Assembly: GCA_010015655.1 (NCBI GenBank)
Contig: ML976702.1
Location: forward strand, 62,001 to 126,000
Direction: 5' to 3'
Length of the DNA: 64,000 nt
From: Bimuria novae-zelandiae CBS 107.79
Lineage: Eukaryota > Ascomycota > Dothideomycetes > Pleosporales > Didymosphaeriaceae
Under the pieces are notes generated by a model. That model saw only the letters and a program-made list of their open reading frames with translations, was not told where the DNA came from and ran no database searches. Below are positions 33,408 to 45,916 of the stretch, piece by piece (position 1 is the stretch's first letter; every line of letters begins with the position of its first letter). The translations under genes were made by a program, and so were the position numbers.

Positions 33408-36400
33408 ATGGCAGGACCTAGTTCGACCACTACAGCTCCGGCACCTAAGGAAAAGACCCTAGGAGAGATAGTTATCGAACAAGCGGCTCAGATAGCCTAG
33501 TTACAGGAAATTATTAACTAGATAAGCGAAAAGATAAGCCAATGGGAAAATGCGAAACATTAACCAAAGGTCCCGAAGCCCGAACCCTATTTAGGAAAGG
33601 GTTACCCAGGAACGTTCCTAACCTAGATAGAACTATTTATCTATTATAACCTAAGAAAGTTTAATATAGAATAAGATAAGATCCTAGTTACCTATATAAA
33701 TATGCAAGACAAGGCAGCCGCGTAGGCTAGACTAATAATTAATAATTTCCTCGAGAATGGCAAATTAGAGGATTATAGTTTAGACGCTACTAAAGACGCT
33801 TTTAAGGACTAGGAGTCTTTTTGCAAGGCCGTGAAAGGAATATTCGGCACTATTAATAAAGGACATTAAGCCGAAATACGCCTCCAGCGCCTACGTCAGG
33901 AGAAATCGGCGGTACTCTATACACTAGAGTTCAAACAGATCATGGCAGAACTCGAAGGATGGGGAGAAGCCCCACTTATAATTACCTACTATAACGGACT
34001 AAAAGAATCGGTTAAAGACGAATTGGTCTACTAAGGAAAAGCAGACAACCTAGAAGAACTTATTAACAATGTAATTAAAGTAGATAATCGCCTGTACAAA
34101 CGCAAGCTAGAAAAACAGTATAGTACTAGGCTACTTACTAAAAAAGAGAATTAATCTAGGCCCGCAGGAAGAGACCAGGACGGAGATATTATTATAACTA
34201 ATAAAGCCCAATAGTACAAAAAGAAGAATAGTAAGGGAAAATAGCTATATAGACTAAAGAAGAGTTACTAGGGCAAGAACGGCATCTCGTAGGAAGAGCG
34301 AGAACAGAGGTTTAAAAATAAAGCCTGCCTCTAATATAGCAAGCTAGGCCACTTCGCCAAAGACTACAACAATTAGGAGACTAAGGTTAATATAACTAAC
34401 CTCCTATAAGTGGCTATAGCCACCCTTACGCCGATAGAAGCCAACGGAGTGGATCTTACGCAGGAGATTTTGGAGCTAATAAAAGAGGAAGAGGAACAAA
34501 AGACCCTTCCTAAGTACTAGATCTTCTAAAGACTGGCCAATAACACCTACTAGATGTGCAGCAGTACGCTATATTAATTGTCTTAGTATAAGGCAAAAGT
34601 GATTGTCCAAGGGGCACACGCATGGGACGCCTACTGGCTAGCGAAGAAACTATAGGGGCGCCTAAAATAATACCTACGCCAGATTATAATACAGGAACGA
34701 CATGAATACGCCAAATAGTGGCAATGCACGCGTAAAGGATGCCGACAATACTCTAAGGCTAGAGTTAGGGCCTCCTATTTTCTAGGAGGTTCAGAACACT
34801 ATAGGCTAAAGTAGAGCTAGTGCAGCGTGCCTAATAATTATTATAAGCACTTTCTAGCGTATTAGGCTAAGCACCATAAATAGAATGGTTAGTATTAATA
34901 TTTTAACATTACTTATAAGCTACACAGGTAGTAGAAGTTTAAAACAGGCTAGTTCCCTTAGGGCTTAGACCCCCGCGACACTAGCACAATAATAGGGAAT
35001 ACGTAGCCAGGAAGAGACGTAGACTACTTATTAATTAGGTAGGAATAATGCAACCTATAGTGCTTTGCACACCTAAGCCTGCAGGAAGAGGCAGCCTCCT
35101 TAGATAGCTATCTAGGGTATAATGTATTAGCCTAGAACGAATGCCTTACTCTAAATTGCCCGCAACATAGGAATCAAAGAGTATATAAATCTAATAGGAT
35201 TAGAGAGACTTACGTCCTGTATTAATAGCGATATAAGTAGCACTAAATTAAGGAAGTCTCTAAGCTATCTAAGGTCTAGGACTAGATTAAGGAAGCCAAC
35301 GCCGGTTAGCCTAAAACCTTAGACAAAGGGTCCGATAATTTAAAAAACTAGATCATTACTAGGCAACGAGCTACACTAGTAATAGTGCAATTATTATAGC
35401 TTATTAAGTAGACACTCGCAGAATTAAGAAACGCTTAATTAAAGATATTACGGTGTATAAACATCGTGTTATAGCACTAATTAACCTAGGGGCAGACGCG
35501 TGTTTAATCGTCCCGCAAGTAATTAAGAAATATAATATGCTATATTATAATAAGAAAATACCGCTACAAATAGGACTCGCGGACAGGACCTAATTATAAG
35601 GATATAGTGATGGTTGGCTGTGCCTCGAGACGGCGCCAGTACAAGTTAACATAAAAGGCCTAAAGAGCTAACACGTCTTCACCATCGCGGAGATGGGAGA
35701 CATCGAAGCTATCGTTAGATATAAATAGCTAGAATAACATAATCTATAGATAGACTAGATTAAACGAACGATCCTTCCCCGGGACCTACTAGCAAAGGCT
35801 CAGGCGAGCCCTGGTAAGAGGGAAACTCCCTAACCTTAGGCGAGAAAAAGGAGTTAACTATCTAGGATATAAGAAATATTAGTATGCAAGATAGATAGAA
35901 TCTTAAAGTAACACCTAAGGCAGGTGTACTATATATAAGTCTAGGAGACTAAGATAGTCTTAGATAACCCTAGTCTATTAGAAGAATACAAGGAATTCGT
36001 AGACCTATTCAAGGAACACGACGAGACTGTCCTACCTAAACACAAGGAGTAGGATCACGAGATACCACTAGTAGAGGGAGCCAAGCTACGGCTAGAACGC
36101 CTAAGGCCCCTTACCTATAAATAAGAAAAAGAGCTAAAAGAGCTAATACAGAAGAATCTACGCTTAGGGAAATAGTAGCCTAGTTAGAGTCCTATAGCCT
36201 TCCCTATACTCTTTATTCGCAAAAAAGACGGCAGGCTACGACTTTATATAAATTATAGATAGCTAAACGCCGTGATAATTAAGAATCGCTACCTATTACT
36301 ACTAATAACGGAGCTTATGGATAGACTCTAAGGAGCTAAATACTTCACGAAATTCGACGTCTAGGATAGATTCTATAGGATTCGAATTGCAAAAGGGTAC

Positions 36401-38898
36401 GAGTGGAAAACGGCGTTCCGCACACGATATGGCCTTTTTAAGTACACAGTTATGCCTATAGGGCTAACTAACGCACTAGCAACCTTCCAGGAGTTAATAA
36501 ATTAAGTACTACATAAATACTTAGACGTATTCTGTACGGCGTACCTCAACGATATCTTAATATACTTACACGGAACCTTGGAAGAGCACAAAGGACATGT
36601 ACGTAAAGTACTATAGAAGTTATAAGAGTATTAATTACTCCTACACCCTAAGAAGTGCGAGTTCCATGTCACTAAGACAGAATATTTAGGATTTGTGATA
36701 TCCCGAGAAGGTGTTAAGATGGACCTAAAGAAGATCGCGATAATAGAAGAATAGCTACTACTATAATTAGTAAAAGATATCTAGTCTTTCTTAGGCTTTA
36801 CTAACTTCTATCGCAAATTTATTAGGAACTACTTAAAGACGACCACTCTGTTAACGGAACTTATAAAGATAGGGAAATGGCGACTTCTGTAAAAGGCAGA
36901 AATAGCGGCTTTTAAGCAGCTTAAACGCCTATTCCTAATGGCACCCCTACTATAGATGTACGACCCAGAGTGGCGATATCGCATCTACACGAATGCATCG
37001 GACTATGCGCTAGGGGCCGTATTATTATAAGAGTGTAATAATAGTAAATAGAGACCTGTCTTCTATTACGCACGCAAGCTCTTAGGAGTAGAACTAAATT
37101 ATAAGATTTATAATAAGGAGTTGCTCGTAATTATTAACTGTTTTAAGTAATAGGAAGCGTAGCTTAAAGGAGTAAAGCACTAGATAGAGGTCTTTTTAGA
37201 TTACCTTAACCTTATGCGCTTTACAACTATAAAGAAGCTTAATTAATAATAGGCTAGATAGTTAGAATAGATAGCGGAATTTAACTTCCGTATTACCTAT
37301 TTACCTGGCAACTCGAACGCCGTAGTAGACGCACTTAGTAGGCGTTTAGATCTCGTAAAAGAAGATAATAGAAGTAACTATGTTATAATCCTAACCTACG
37401 CGAAGGACGGAACCCTTTACTATAATAAGATATAACTTACGCTAGCACTAGAAGCACGGCGCGCGGATCTCACCTATTATAGGCTAGCTATAGAAGAGAT
37501 ACAGGATTATAGTAGGCTTAAGGACGAGGATTACTAAGCGTATAATCTTTACTAAGCTACAAAATTAACGGCACAGGACTATTAAAACCGTATCTAGATT
37601 AGCGAGCAGATAGCTCCGCTACTAATTAAAAAACTATATAAAGATAAGGATTAGGGACACCTAGGGATCACTAAAACGACGCGTTAAATCGCGAACAAAT
37701 ATGCCATCCCTAGGCTATGCTAGGCGGTATAGAAGGTTTTAGGCAACTGTTTGGCCTGTCACAAGAATAAGCCTAAGAGATATAAGCCCTATAGCCTCTT
37801 ATAACTACTATAGCCGCCCCTAAGACCATAGTTAAGCGTGACCATGGACTTTATCGTAAAGCTACTAGTATTACTAGCACCAAGGAACAAGGATCCCTAC
37901 AACTTAATCTTAGTTATAATCTATTAACTTACTAAGGAGTCGAGGTTTGTGCTAATTAGGGAAGCTATATTAGCAGAAGAACTAGCCTATATAGTAGAAC
38001 AAGAACTAATATTACAGGTTAGACAACCTAATAAGTTTATTACAGACAGGGCCAAGATATTCACATCGTTATACTAGACCACGTTTATAGCTAAATTAGG
38101 GATTAAGCACAAGCTCACGACAAGCTTTTATCCTAAAATAGATAGCTAAACTAAGCGAATAAACTAAACGTTAGAATAGTATCTCCAGATATATGTAAAT
38201 AAGCTTTAAGACAACTAGGTTAAGCTATTGCCAATAGCCCAGCTAGCATACAATAGCGCAAGATCGGCGACTACGGGGTACTCGCCATATTACGCCAACC
38301 ATGGATGTGAGCCAACGACTCACCAGGATCTATTGGACATCCAGAGCATTGCGAAGAACGTAGCTAATAAGGCCGAACTTATATAGGACCTATATAAAAC
38401 ACTGCACGAGAACATCGCGCGACGTAATAAATAAATAGCGTAATAAGTAAATAAGAAAAGGATTATAGGACTAACCTTTAAGGAGGGGGATAGAGTCCTC
38501 CTCTTGCGAAAAAATCTTAAGATAATAAGGCTAAGCAAAAAACTAGATAACCTTTAAAAGGGACTATTTAAAATCTAAGAGGTCAGGGGACTAGTTAATT
38601 TTAAACTATAGCTACTTATAGATACACGGATCCACGTAGTCTTCCATAAGTTATTATTAGAACTAGCACTACCAGACGCCGAACTAGAAACCTAGCTCGA
38701 ACTTAAAGATAAGGAGTACAAGGTCGAAGCTATTAGGGACCTATAAAAAATTAGGCGTTAGTACAAGTATCTAGTAAAGTGGGAAGGATGGCCAGAGAAC
38801 CATAATACGTAGGAACTAGTATAAAACCTCACGAACTATAAGACAGCGCTAGAGAGGTTCTACGAGGAACATCTAAAGGCGCCACGATTAGATTAGTA
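33408..38898 (+). pseudogene. Gypsy Gag-Pol remnant with chromodomain
   Basis: Gag begins at ATG 33408 (MAGPSSTTTAPAPKEK). It shows a Ty3-type Gag core (for example GYPGTFLT and LRQEKSAVLYTLEFKQ) and a CCHC knuckle near 34328-34372 (one Cys changed to Tyr or stop by RIP). Protease has ALINLGADACLIV near 35470-35510 (D-to-N change in the usual DSGA/DxGA box). Reverse transcriptase has KKDGRLRLYINY near 36221 and YLNDILIYL near 36541. Integrase has the zinc-binding CLACHKNKPK near 37753 and the catalytic MDFIVK segment near 37845. A chromodomain (KYLVKWEGWPE..NT) lies near 38768-38830. Stops occur throughout. Confidence 0.9.
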
Positions 38899-39570
38899 AG
38901 GAACTTAGAAAAGTTAAAGAATATAGAAGGATTAAAAGAAATAAATAAGTTAGCTTATAACTAGCCTAAGTTAGCCTATAGAGGTGCATGTGGCAATAGT
39001 TCGCGAAAGCTAGTACCTTTTAAATTCTCCTCCTATTACTCTAACGCCTTAATTGTATTAGCAACGCGTAAGTTATACTAAGTATAGTTATACTTCTTTT
39101 TCTCTATTTTTACTAACTCTTGCTTAAGACGCGTGGTCTTAAGAGTAGCCTAAGCTTAACGCTCTTTTACTTAAAGAAGGGCAAGACGCTTTTCGCGCTT
39201 CTTTTTCTAAACACGCTCCTAATCCTTCTTAGGAATCTATAGACTATATTTAGTATAGGCAGCGAGATAGCCCGCATACTACTTAGAGGTAGTGTTAATA
39301 AAATACTATAACTTCTTTTTCTAATAACGCTTATAACTAGACACTATCTCTAGGCCTTAAGCTTCTACCTTTTACGTATAAGCACGACGGGTCGCTAAGG
39401 ATAAATAAGGGATTCTTAGCATAGTTAGTAAGGTAAGGGGAATTAAGGAGAGGCTACGGCCTGCCTTAGGACGCAAAGGGACGCACCTTTATAATAATTA
39501 GTACTAACGCGCTAATAGTATAGTATAGTAAAGTAAGGTATTAGGATAATAACCTTAAAGAGGGGGGTAG

Positions 39571-40022
39571 TGTTACGACCACGAACCTTATAAGGATAAA
39601 GAAGCTAAATAATTACGCTAAAAGAGTAATTATTAATAAAGTAGTAGAGTTAATAGGACCTAACGGGGCGCGGGGCAGCTTAGTTAGTAGTTACGTAATA
39701 AAGTCCCGCATAAAAGGAAGTCCTATAGGACTACCGTAGTCCCTGGGACTATAGGGCCTTGGCGGGACTATAAAGAAGGAATAGGCTAGTATATAGTGTG
39801 GCGACTTTCCTATTATTATTTCCTTCCTCGTAGTTAACTTATATATTATCTGTGCGAGTACGTTCTCCTATATAAACTAATAGTTATCTTATTTATTATA
39901 AGATTAGATTATCTAGCCGCGCTAAGTGTCGCATCAACTTATACTACTAAATAATCCGTAAAGCACCACGATACCTTACCGCCCTAATCCGGATCGGAAC
40001 AAGGTGTGAGAGCCTTATAACA
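39571..40022 (+). repeat. Gypsy right LTR (452 bp)
   Basis: Begins TGTTACGACC and ends CTTATAACA, followed by the AGCGT duplication. Confidence 0.92.
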
Positions 40023-40764
40023 AGCGTTTACTATCTCTTTATTTAGAATAAGCTTTTAAAGCATGAGAATAAGAGCTTAAAGGAGGCTCTTTAACACAAA
40101 AAGAAGCACAGGAAGAAGGGTAAAGCTCTTAACCTTTAATAGCGCTAGGAATATCACGATAGCGCTATTTACTAGTCTCCTCGCAAGCTACGTAAGGCTC
40201 GAGCTAAAAAAGTAGTATAGGAGCAAGATAAGACGGAGGAGAAACTTTAAAAAGCATAGGCTAAGAAGTAGCGTAAGAAGGCTTAACTATAGCATTAAGT
40301 TATGCTTAAGGAGAAGCGTGTAGAGAGGTAAAGGCTTAAAGAGATAAGGAAGGTTAAGTAAGCTAAGAAAGTAGCTAAACGCGCGTGTAAAATTAAAACT
40401 TAATAAAAAAAAAGCTATTTAATAAGCTTAAAAACGTAAGTAACTAGTCTTATAAGTAATCTTATTAAGTAATAAGCGTTAGAAACGCGCTAGCGCTACT
40501 TACGCTAGTATTTAAGCTTAAGATAAGCTATTTACTACTCTACCTAAAGTTATATTACGTAGCCGTAATATTAAGCTCCCGAGTAAATATAATTAGTTTA
40601 AATTAATCGCAAGAGTCGATATAGTGCTTCACTAGAAAATCTCATGATAATAGCTATTGTACGTGGTTTAGTAGCCTCACTTTTGAAGTGGTGGATATGG
40701 TGTTCGGCGGGGCACGAGGTGTCTCCGGGCATGAGCTGTCCGTGCACGTTAGTCTGGTGCGCTA

Positions 40765-42020
40765 GTGTCAACCCGACGCGCGCGCGCCAAACACCTCAAC
40801 CACTTCCACCCTCTCTATCTCCACCAAAATGAGAGCTTTTAGCTTAGAAATAAGCGTAAATCGCGTCGCGGGTAGTAAATTAATAGCGTAGGCATAGGAA
40901 GGTATTATCTCTAAGGTAGAGGCTAGTACAACGCTAGCAGAGCTAGCGCGCGAGTTTCGCTGTATAGTAAAGTGCATACGCGACACTATTAAGAGGTATA
41001 ATAAGATAAGTAATAATACCTCTCGCCCTTGTAGTAGGCAGCCTCCTAAGCTTACTTATTAAGAAAAATAAACGCTACTGCGATAAGTATAAAAAAAGCT
41101 AAAAATTACCTATTAAGAGCTCGCTAAGGAGGCGCACCTTAGGAAGGACGTCTCTAATAATACACTATATAGAGCACTTAAGGAATAAGGCCTTACTAAC
41201 TTTAAAGCTAAGCAGAGGCCTAAAATTAATAAAGCTACTACCTAATTATAGCTTAAGTTCTACTATAAGTATAGAAACTTTAACTAGCGCTTAACGCCTC
41301 TTTAGTTCTTAAATAAGTACTCTATTTAAAAGGGTCGCGGCGCTAACGCTAAGTGGGTGTTTAGGTATCCCTATAAGAAGTAGGAGCGCCGTATAATCTC
41401 CGAACAATCTACTAGTTAGCCACCTCAACAGATAGTGTAGGCTTTAATATAGATCGATTCTTAAGGGCGTACCTAGCAATTACTACTTATTATTATATAA
41501 AGAGACCCTATAGCGCCGCGTAATAGATACACCGCTTAAAGCTATACTAAAATACTAGAAGAAGGTCTCTTAAACTTATACTTACTAGGCGAGCGATTTA
41601 TGCACGATAACGCTTAGATTTATATAGTAATTTATACGCGCGACTTCTTAGTTAATTATAGGATCTAGACTATTAATTTCCTACTTTATTCTCTTAACCT
41701 TAACCTTATTAAGCACCTCTAGTAGCAGCTTAAACGTAAGATAAGGAATCGCTATCCCTATATAACTAAATTTAGAACTAGTAAGAATAAATAGGAGAGG
41801 TTTTATACTACTTTAAAGGACTGCTAGCAGAGGATCCTAACGCGCCTTATATATTATCTTATATTAAGTATACTAAATAAAATCGCTGCCTGCATGCACG
41901 TAAATAGTTACTAAATAAAGTATTAAGTATTAATTTACTAGTTACTACTAAGAATTATTAAATTTGGCCTACTTTTCGATACTCTATGGGTTGTTTTGGT
42001 GGGGGAGTCGCGTCGCGAAA
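40765..42020 (+). mobile_element. Tc1-like element abutting the pogo element (boundaries approximate)
   Basis: Sequence starting right after the TA at 40763-40764 (GTGTCAACCCGACGCGCG) resembles, imperfectly, the inverse of the sequence near 42005-42025 (cgcgtcgcgaaactgac). The transposase frame lies between. The right end and its TA duplication are not resolved, so the terminal repeats are only tentative. Confidence 0.55.
40829..41926 (+). pseudogene. Tc1/mariner transposase, RIP-inactivated, frame intact
   Basis: A single frame from ATG 40829 to TAA 41924-41926 is 366 codons with no net indel but many stops. N-terminal helix-turn-helix segments (LAELAREFRCIVKCIRDTIKR near 40935-40995, then PRQPPKL-like) precede a DDE core. 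The core shows GRGANAKWVFRYP near 41335, a FMHDNA motif near 41598 (the central Asp region) and the SLNLNLIKHL segment near 41690-41720 where the family has the final acidic residue. Length and order fit fungal Tc1-type (impala-like) transposases. Confidence 0.85.
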
Positions 42021-42813
42021 CTGACGCCGATCACCTTGGCGCACCAGACTACTGCGGAGTGACTGTAACAAGTAGGTCCATTGCCATAGGTACAAAGGTT
42101 GCGACTCTGCTTTAAAGAGAGTTTGTTACCGTGAACGACGGCCACAGCTGTCTGCAGCCCTGCTTTGAAGTAGTTGTAACCTGTCGTGGTACTCACATTA
42201 CTTCGGTCATGGCCTTGAACCAATGAAGCGTAAGCTCGTATCGGATGAACCTTAACTGGTCCACGGGTGGATAGTAAAGCTGCAAAACACTTTGATTAGG
42301 ATCCAAGGTAAATTGGCGCTGGTCAGCTTTGAGATAATCAATGACACCGTGTGGATGTCTAAAGCCACTGTGATAGGAAAGCAGAAAGCCTGGCGATCTT
42401 TTACTACACCTGGCGGCTGCGCGTGCGCCTGTACTCGTGAAGTCTAGTCGAAACTGCATACCTCTGAGCTCGGCCGTGCAAATTTAGAACTACCGACATT
42501 TTAGATCAATGACGACTGCTGGTCGGACAAAGCAATCCTGTCAGCGACTGCAAGACGGAGAGATCGTGTGCCACGAAGAAAATCCGCGACGTCAATACAT
42601 TAGTTTTATCCCAGTGTCAACGCCAACTAAAGCTGGCACCGAGATTTCTGGGAATGCAATTGTAGTATAGAGCCTTCGAAAAATGGCTGCAATGCTCACT
42701 CGGGCATTCACAAATTTGCGTTCAGCATCTGCTTTGAAATTGTTCTTCTAACTCTTTCAACGATTTATTTGCCTGGCACTGCCTTCCCAAACTTGAAATA
42801 GATTCTTCAAAAA
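41927..42813. other. Intergenic region downstream of the GIY-YIG gene
   Basis: AT-rich to about 41970 and ordinary composition after that. An 88-codon minus-strand frame at 42193-42459 is coding-like in places but lacks any recognised feature, so I do not call it. Confidence 0.45.
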
Positions 42814-43787
42814 TCATCTCCCCTTCCCATACTTTAGATAAGAGCACAATAGAAACCCTACGACGAAACCAGATAGCAAAGGTAGTACCGGGAATGGCCG
42901 CGTCTCTGCAACGGGCGACGTGTCTTTCGCCTTGGTCTGTGTGCCCTGCCACTCTGCCCTTTTCATCTCGGCCCATTCTCGCGCAAGTGGATCCTCGGCG
43001 TTCCGCAGATCGACTCTTTCGTGCTTTCCTCCTGGCCCCTCCCAGGTGTCCAGTGGACATTGAATATTCAACGAACCTATCTCCCCTCCCGTTTCAACGC
43101 CGCTGGGCAACCATTCTTGTAGCGTCTGCTTCGGCAGGCACCGAAAAACCAAACACATCCACATCTCCAACAGGTTGAGAAGCAAGTCCGGTTCATCCAT
43201 TCCTGGCAACATATGGTTTCCCATTGTCGGCGAAGGCAAAGTGCACAAGACCCCAAACGGGTTGCCCTTTGATTTCTGAAGGGCATGGTAATGCAAAGAA
43301 GGCGCATCCCGCCGATAACGGAAATCTGTGTGCTGGCGAATGCGGACTCTGAGGTTCGTGGATTGGCCGATATAGAGGCGCGTCAAGCAATCAACCTTTC
43401 CCATCACAACATCGTAGTACACGCCTCTAGTCTGCCAGTCAAACTCCCCAGCGATTGCTTTCACGCTACTACTACGTCAGATCCTGGGATAAATGTGAGG
43501 TATGCTTCTTACGAGTCGTAGTTCAGGCCTTGCTGAAGCGCCTCCCAGACTTGCGGCCTAATGCACCTAAAGCAGAACTCTGCTAGATTAGTATGTCTTT
43601 GTATCCATCTGGAGTATCTCGAGCAGTATTTCGAGCGAGGATCCAGCAATTTGGTGAGCGTGCATTGGAGGACATGTTGCGCTTCTTGTTGCGTTGGCGT
43701 CAACTCTTCCGGGAGCTCCTCCATAGTCACTGACTGAAGGGAGGCTCGTGATGCATTGCTAGCAGAAGGTATATCGACGGCGGGCAT
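42814..43787 (-). CDS. GIY-YIG domain protein with C-terminal membrane segment (2 exons)
   Basis: Exon 1 is 43513-43787 and exon 2 is 42814-43465, with a 47-nt intron starting GTAAGA and ending GTAG. Together they are 927 nt, 308 residues, and the join restores frame. Just after the splice the sequence reads GVYYDVV and then RLYIGQSTNLRVRIRQH, the two strands and following Arg-containing helix of a GIY-YIG nuclease-like fold, at residues about 105-140. The rest has no recognised partner domain. Near the C-terminus PVLPLLSGFVVGFLLCSYL is a single membrane segment followed by a short basic tail. In fungi such proteins form lineage-specific families of unknown role. The conserved catalytic Glu is not obvious, so activity is uncertain. 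Confidence 0.78.
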
Positions 43788-44484
43788 TCTGAATCTATAT
43801 GGTACGCTCGACGGAGGTACGCGCGAGACAACCGATCAGGCAGCGCTATCCTTATCCGGCTTAGCGCCCAGGCAAGGAAAGGCGAAATCGAGGATTCAGA
43901 GACGAAAGGCGTTACTCAATGCGCGTCGAAGAACCTGCTGCCTGGAAAGATGTGCCACCGGGTTTCTTTAAGAATGCCGTTTAAAACAAGAGTCGTGTTC
44001 GGTAGGGTGTAGACGCGCGTGGGAACGCGAGAGGCTGGCGAGGTTCTCTAAGAGCGGGCCCAGTGGAGGCGTTTCGAAGTTCAGATGGATGAGGGCTCGG
44101 CATTTCTCATCACGAGTGCGCATTCCTCATACTGACCTTGTAAACCATTCTGGTTGCCGTTGTTAATGCGTTTGTAGCGTAAACTTTATCATTGTTTTCC
44201 ATCTGACGTATAGAAGTGTTCATCGTCAGTTAAGCAGTGAGAAAGTGCGCCGTTCTCATAACACCCCGCCTTCACTGAGACCTGCATATTCTGAGACGCA
44301 GCGCAGTGCATTAAGGCAGAGTAAATTGATCTTCAAGGCGCCCCCCTCTAGGCATCAGTGACCTAGAGGCGTGCTCTCATGACAGCACAAACAATCTTAC
44401 CTCCCTCCCGAGGTCGTTAGTCTTATCGCTCTGTTGTTGTGACATTTGTTGTTCTCTCCAACTAACCCTTTGACGTGCCACATA
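43788..44484. other. Intergenic region between divergent genes
   Basis: No gene is supported. It probably holds promoters of the GIY-YIG gene (minus) and the secreted-protein gene (plus). Confidence 0.5.
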
Positions 44485-45027
44485 ATGAAACTACTTTTTA
44501 TCCCAACGTTTCTTGCGCTACGGGGTTGTTCGTACATAATTCCAACGTCTGACCACCATGGACAAGTAGCATTCCTCGAGAAAGACCACAAAATCGATTC
44601 TAAACGCTACAAAGTCACTGGCGAGAATACTGCGCACTACTCCTGCTTGAAACCAAGCGAGCAACTCCTCGACATACAGGAATTCACCGTATCAACCTAT
44701 TATCTTCTGACCGCGTGAGTATTCCATATTTCTAGTTTTTGCGACACAAGACTATGTTCACAATGGATTCTGACGCACTGCAGAAACCACCGCATCTGCT
44801 TCGACCTCCGTGTGATAGCATACAACCCCCCGCCTCTCGACCTTGCCGATGCTACGCTTGAGATTACTCTAGCCTGCGTGAAGTGCGAAGGACACAGGCC
44901 CAATTCGACCACGTCGGGCAGGGTGAAGATCTCAGAGTTTGGTCTCTTCACGGTACGGATAGATGAGGATGTGTACGGTGGGCCATTGGTTCAAGGGGTT
45001 AGCAAAATGGTTGGAGATTTCTTGTAG
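44485..45027 (+). CDS. Small secreted protein, 157 residues (2 exons)
   Basis: Exons are 44485-44714 and 44784-45027. The 69-nt intron starts GTGAGT, has CTGACGCACTGCAG at its 3' end, and restores frame, giving 474 nt. The N-terminus MKLLFIPTFLALRGCSY is a plausible signal peptide. The mature protein has four cysteines (YSCLKP, RICFD, LACVKCEG). The second exon has alternating hydrophobic segments (DATLEITLACVKC, VKISEFGLFTVRID) that suggest a beta-rich fold. No known domain is recognised. An in-frame Met upstream at 44446 is less likely because it would precede the signal peptide. The gene resembles a candidate effector or other secreted protein. Confidence 0.8.
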
Positions 45028-45916
45028 CGGTTGTCAGGTGCAAAGCGAAATTCGAGATCACATCTGATGTATTGAGTTGTACAGACTGCGTTACTTGTAC
45101 ATGATGAGTGTTTATTAGATGTGTCGGGGAGCTCCCTGTCTGCTACAACAGTTGAGACATGTAGCGTAACAGGAACATCTCAAGCTCTTGTCCAAACCAT
45201 TACATTTCTTAATGCTTAATCTTGGGTATGATCGTCGGATTGCTGTTTTTGACATTGAGGCGATTGCTCGACTGCCGGATGACAGGATATTGTTCGCTTT
45301 TGAGGACAGAGTCGCATATCGATACAGGAGGCGATGAAATCATAGAGAGTGGTGAGCGCGCTAAAGGGTGTTCTCGGATCCTTGTCCGGTACTACATCGT
45401 TGATTGACATGAGGGGTTTTTCATAAGCGATAGATCATGTTTTGTTGACCAAGCTGTTTCATGGAATGTTCGTATGTCGACCGATGTCAGACTGAGCACA
45501 GGCGCTTGAGTGAAAGAAGCCAGGCGGATATGCAAGCTGTTTATGCCCGAAGTAGCAAATAATGAGCATCACTTCTTTAGTCACTTATGCAGCTGGAAAT
45601 GTCCAGCAAAAGGAAACGTAAGTCATTACTATCGACACAGTGTCGTTTTGAGACTATGTCTTATATTACATATTTAATCAACGCTGTACTTCCTTGGACT
45701 GCGTTTCATAATCACTTTGCCACTCAGTTGACGATTTTCAGCGCTGTGCCTCGTAGAAGTGATGATCTGTTCATTTAGAGAATCGGACCGCATCGTTCTT
45801 ATATATCTCGCTGTAGGTCTGATAGCCTGCACGTACACAATCATCCGCCTCCCTGCCTCCTTGTTTCAATCTATCCAACACAACATACCTACGACAGTCT
45901 GGGAACTATTCACCTC
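45028..45916. other. Intergenic region
   Basis: Only short frames without features. I see nothing to annotate. Confidence 0.5.

Larger units (their letters stand above)
32935..40022 (+). mobile_element. Ty3/Gypsy chromovirus LTR retrotransposon, full length, RIP-degraded
   Basis: The element is 7,088 bp with 452-bp LTRs (32935-33386 and 39571-40022) and 5-bp AGCGT duplications at 32930-32934 and 40023-40027. Domain order is Gag, protease, reverse transcriptase, RNase H, integrase, chromodomain. A purine tract (AAAGAGGGGGG) precedes the right LTR. The left LTR now begins TA, matching TG in the right LTR, a G-to-A change. Confidence 0.94.
31649..40410 (+). pseudogene. pogo-type transposase of the 31.5-40.8 kb element, interrupted at 32934
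   Basis: The coding remnant starts at ATG 31649 (MAPIDNAIKDLKSRDLGEHF), followed by a helix-turn-helix-like segment. DDE-core landmarks are YNIDKKGFLI near 32115, LLILNSYRSYVTIEFI near 32465-32510 and PPYLTYTL*PLNVVLFKPLS near 32555-32610. The frame is broken by the Gypsy element at 32935-40022. A Lys/Glu/Arg-rich coiled-coil tail with SPRKLRKARAKK continues at about 40028-40410, as usual for fungal pogo proteins. Many TAG/TAA codons show RIP. Confidence 0.82.
31542..40762 (+). mobile_element. pogo-type element split by a Gypsy retrotransposon
   Basis: Inverted termini lie at 31542-31601 (60 bp) and 40698-40762 (65 bp). They share the block ACGTGCACGGACAGCTCATG and onward to GAACACCA; the right copy has five extra bases near the tip. 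TA flanks both ends (31540-31541 and 40763-40764). Without the Gypsy insert and its duplication the element is about 2.1 kb. The termini are GC-rich and unmutated while the interior is RIP-mutated. Confidence 0.9.

Noticed and set aside
42193..42459. 88-codon minus-strand frame with a coding-like middle
   Set aside because: No family, start context or exon partners could be supported; may be a fragment.
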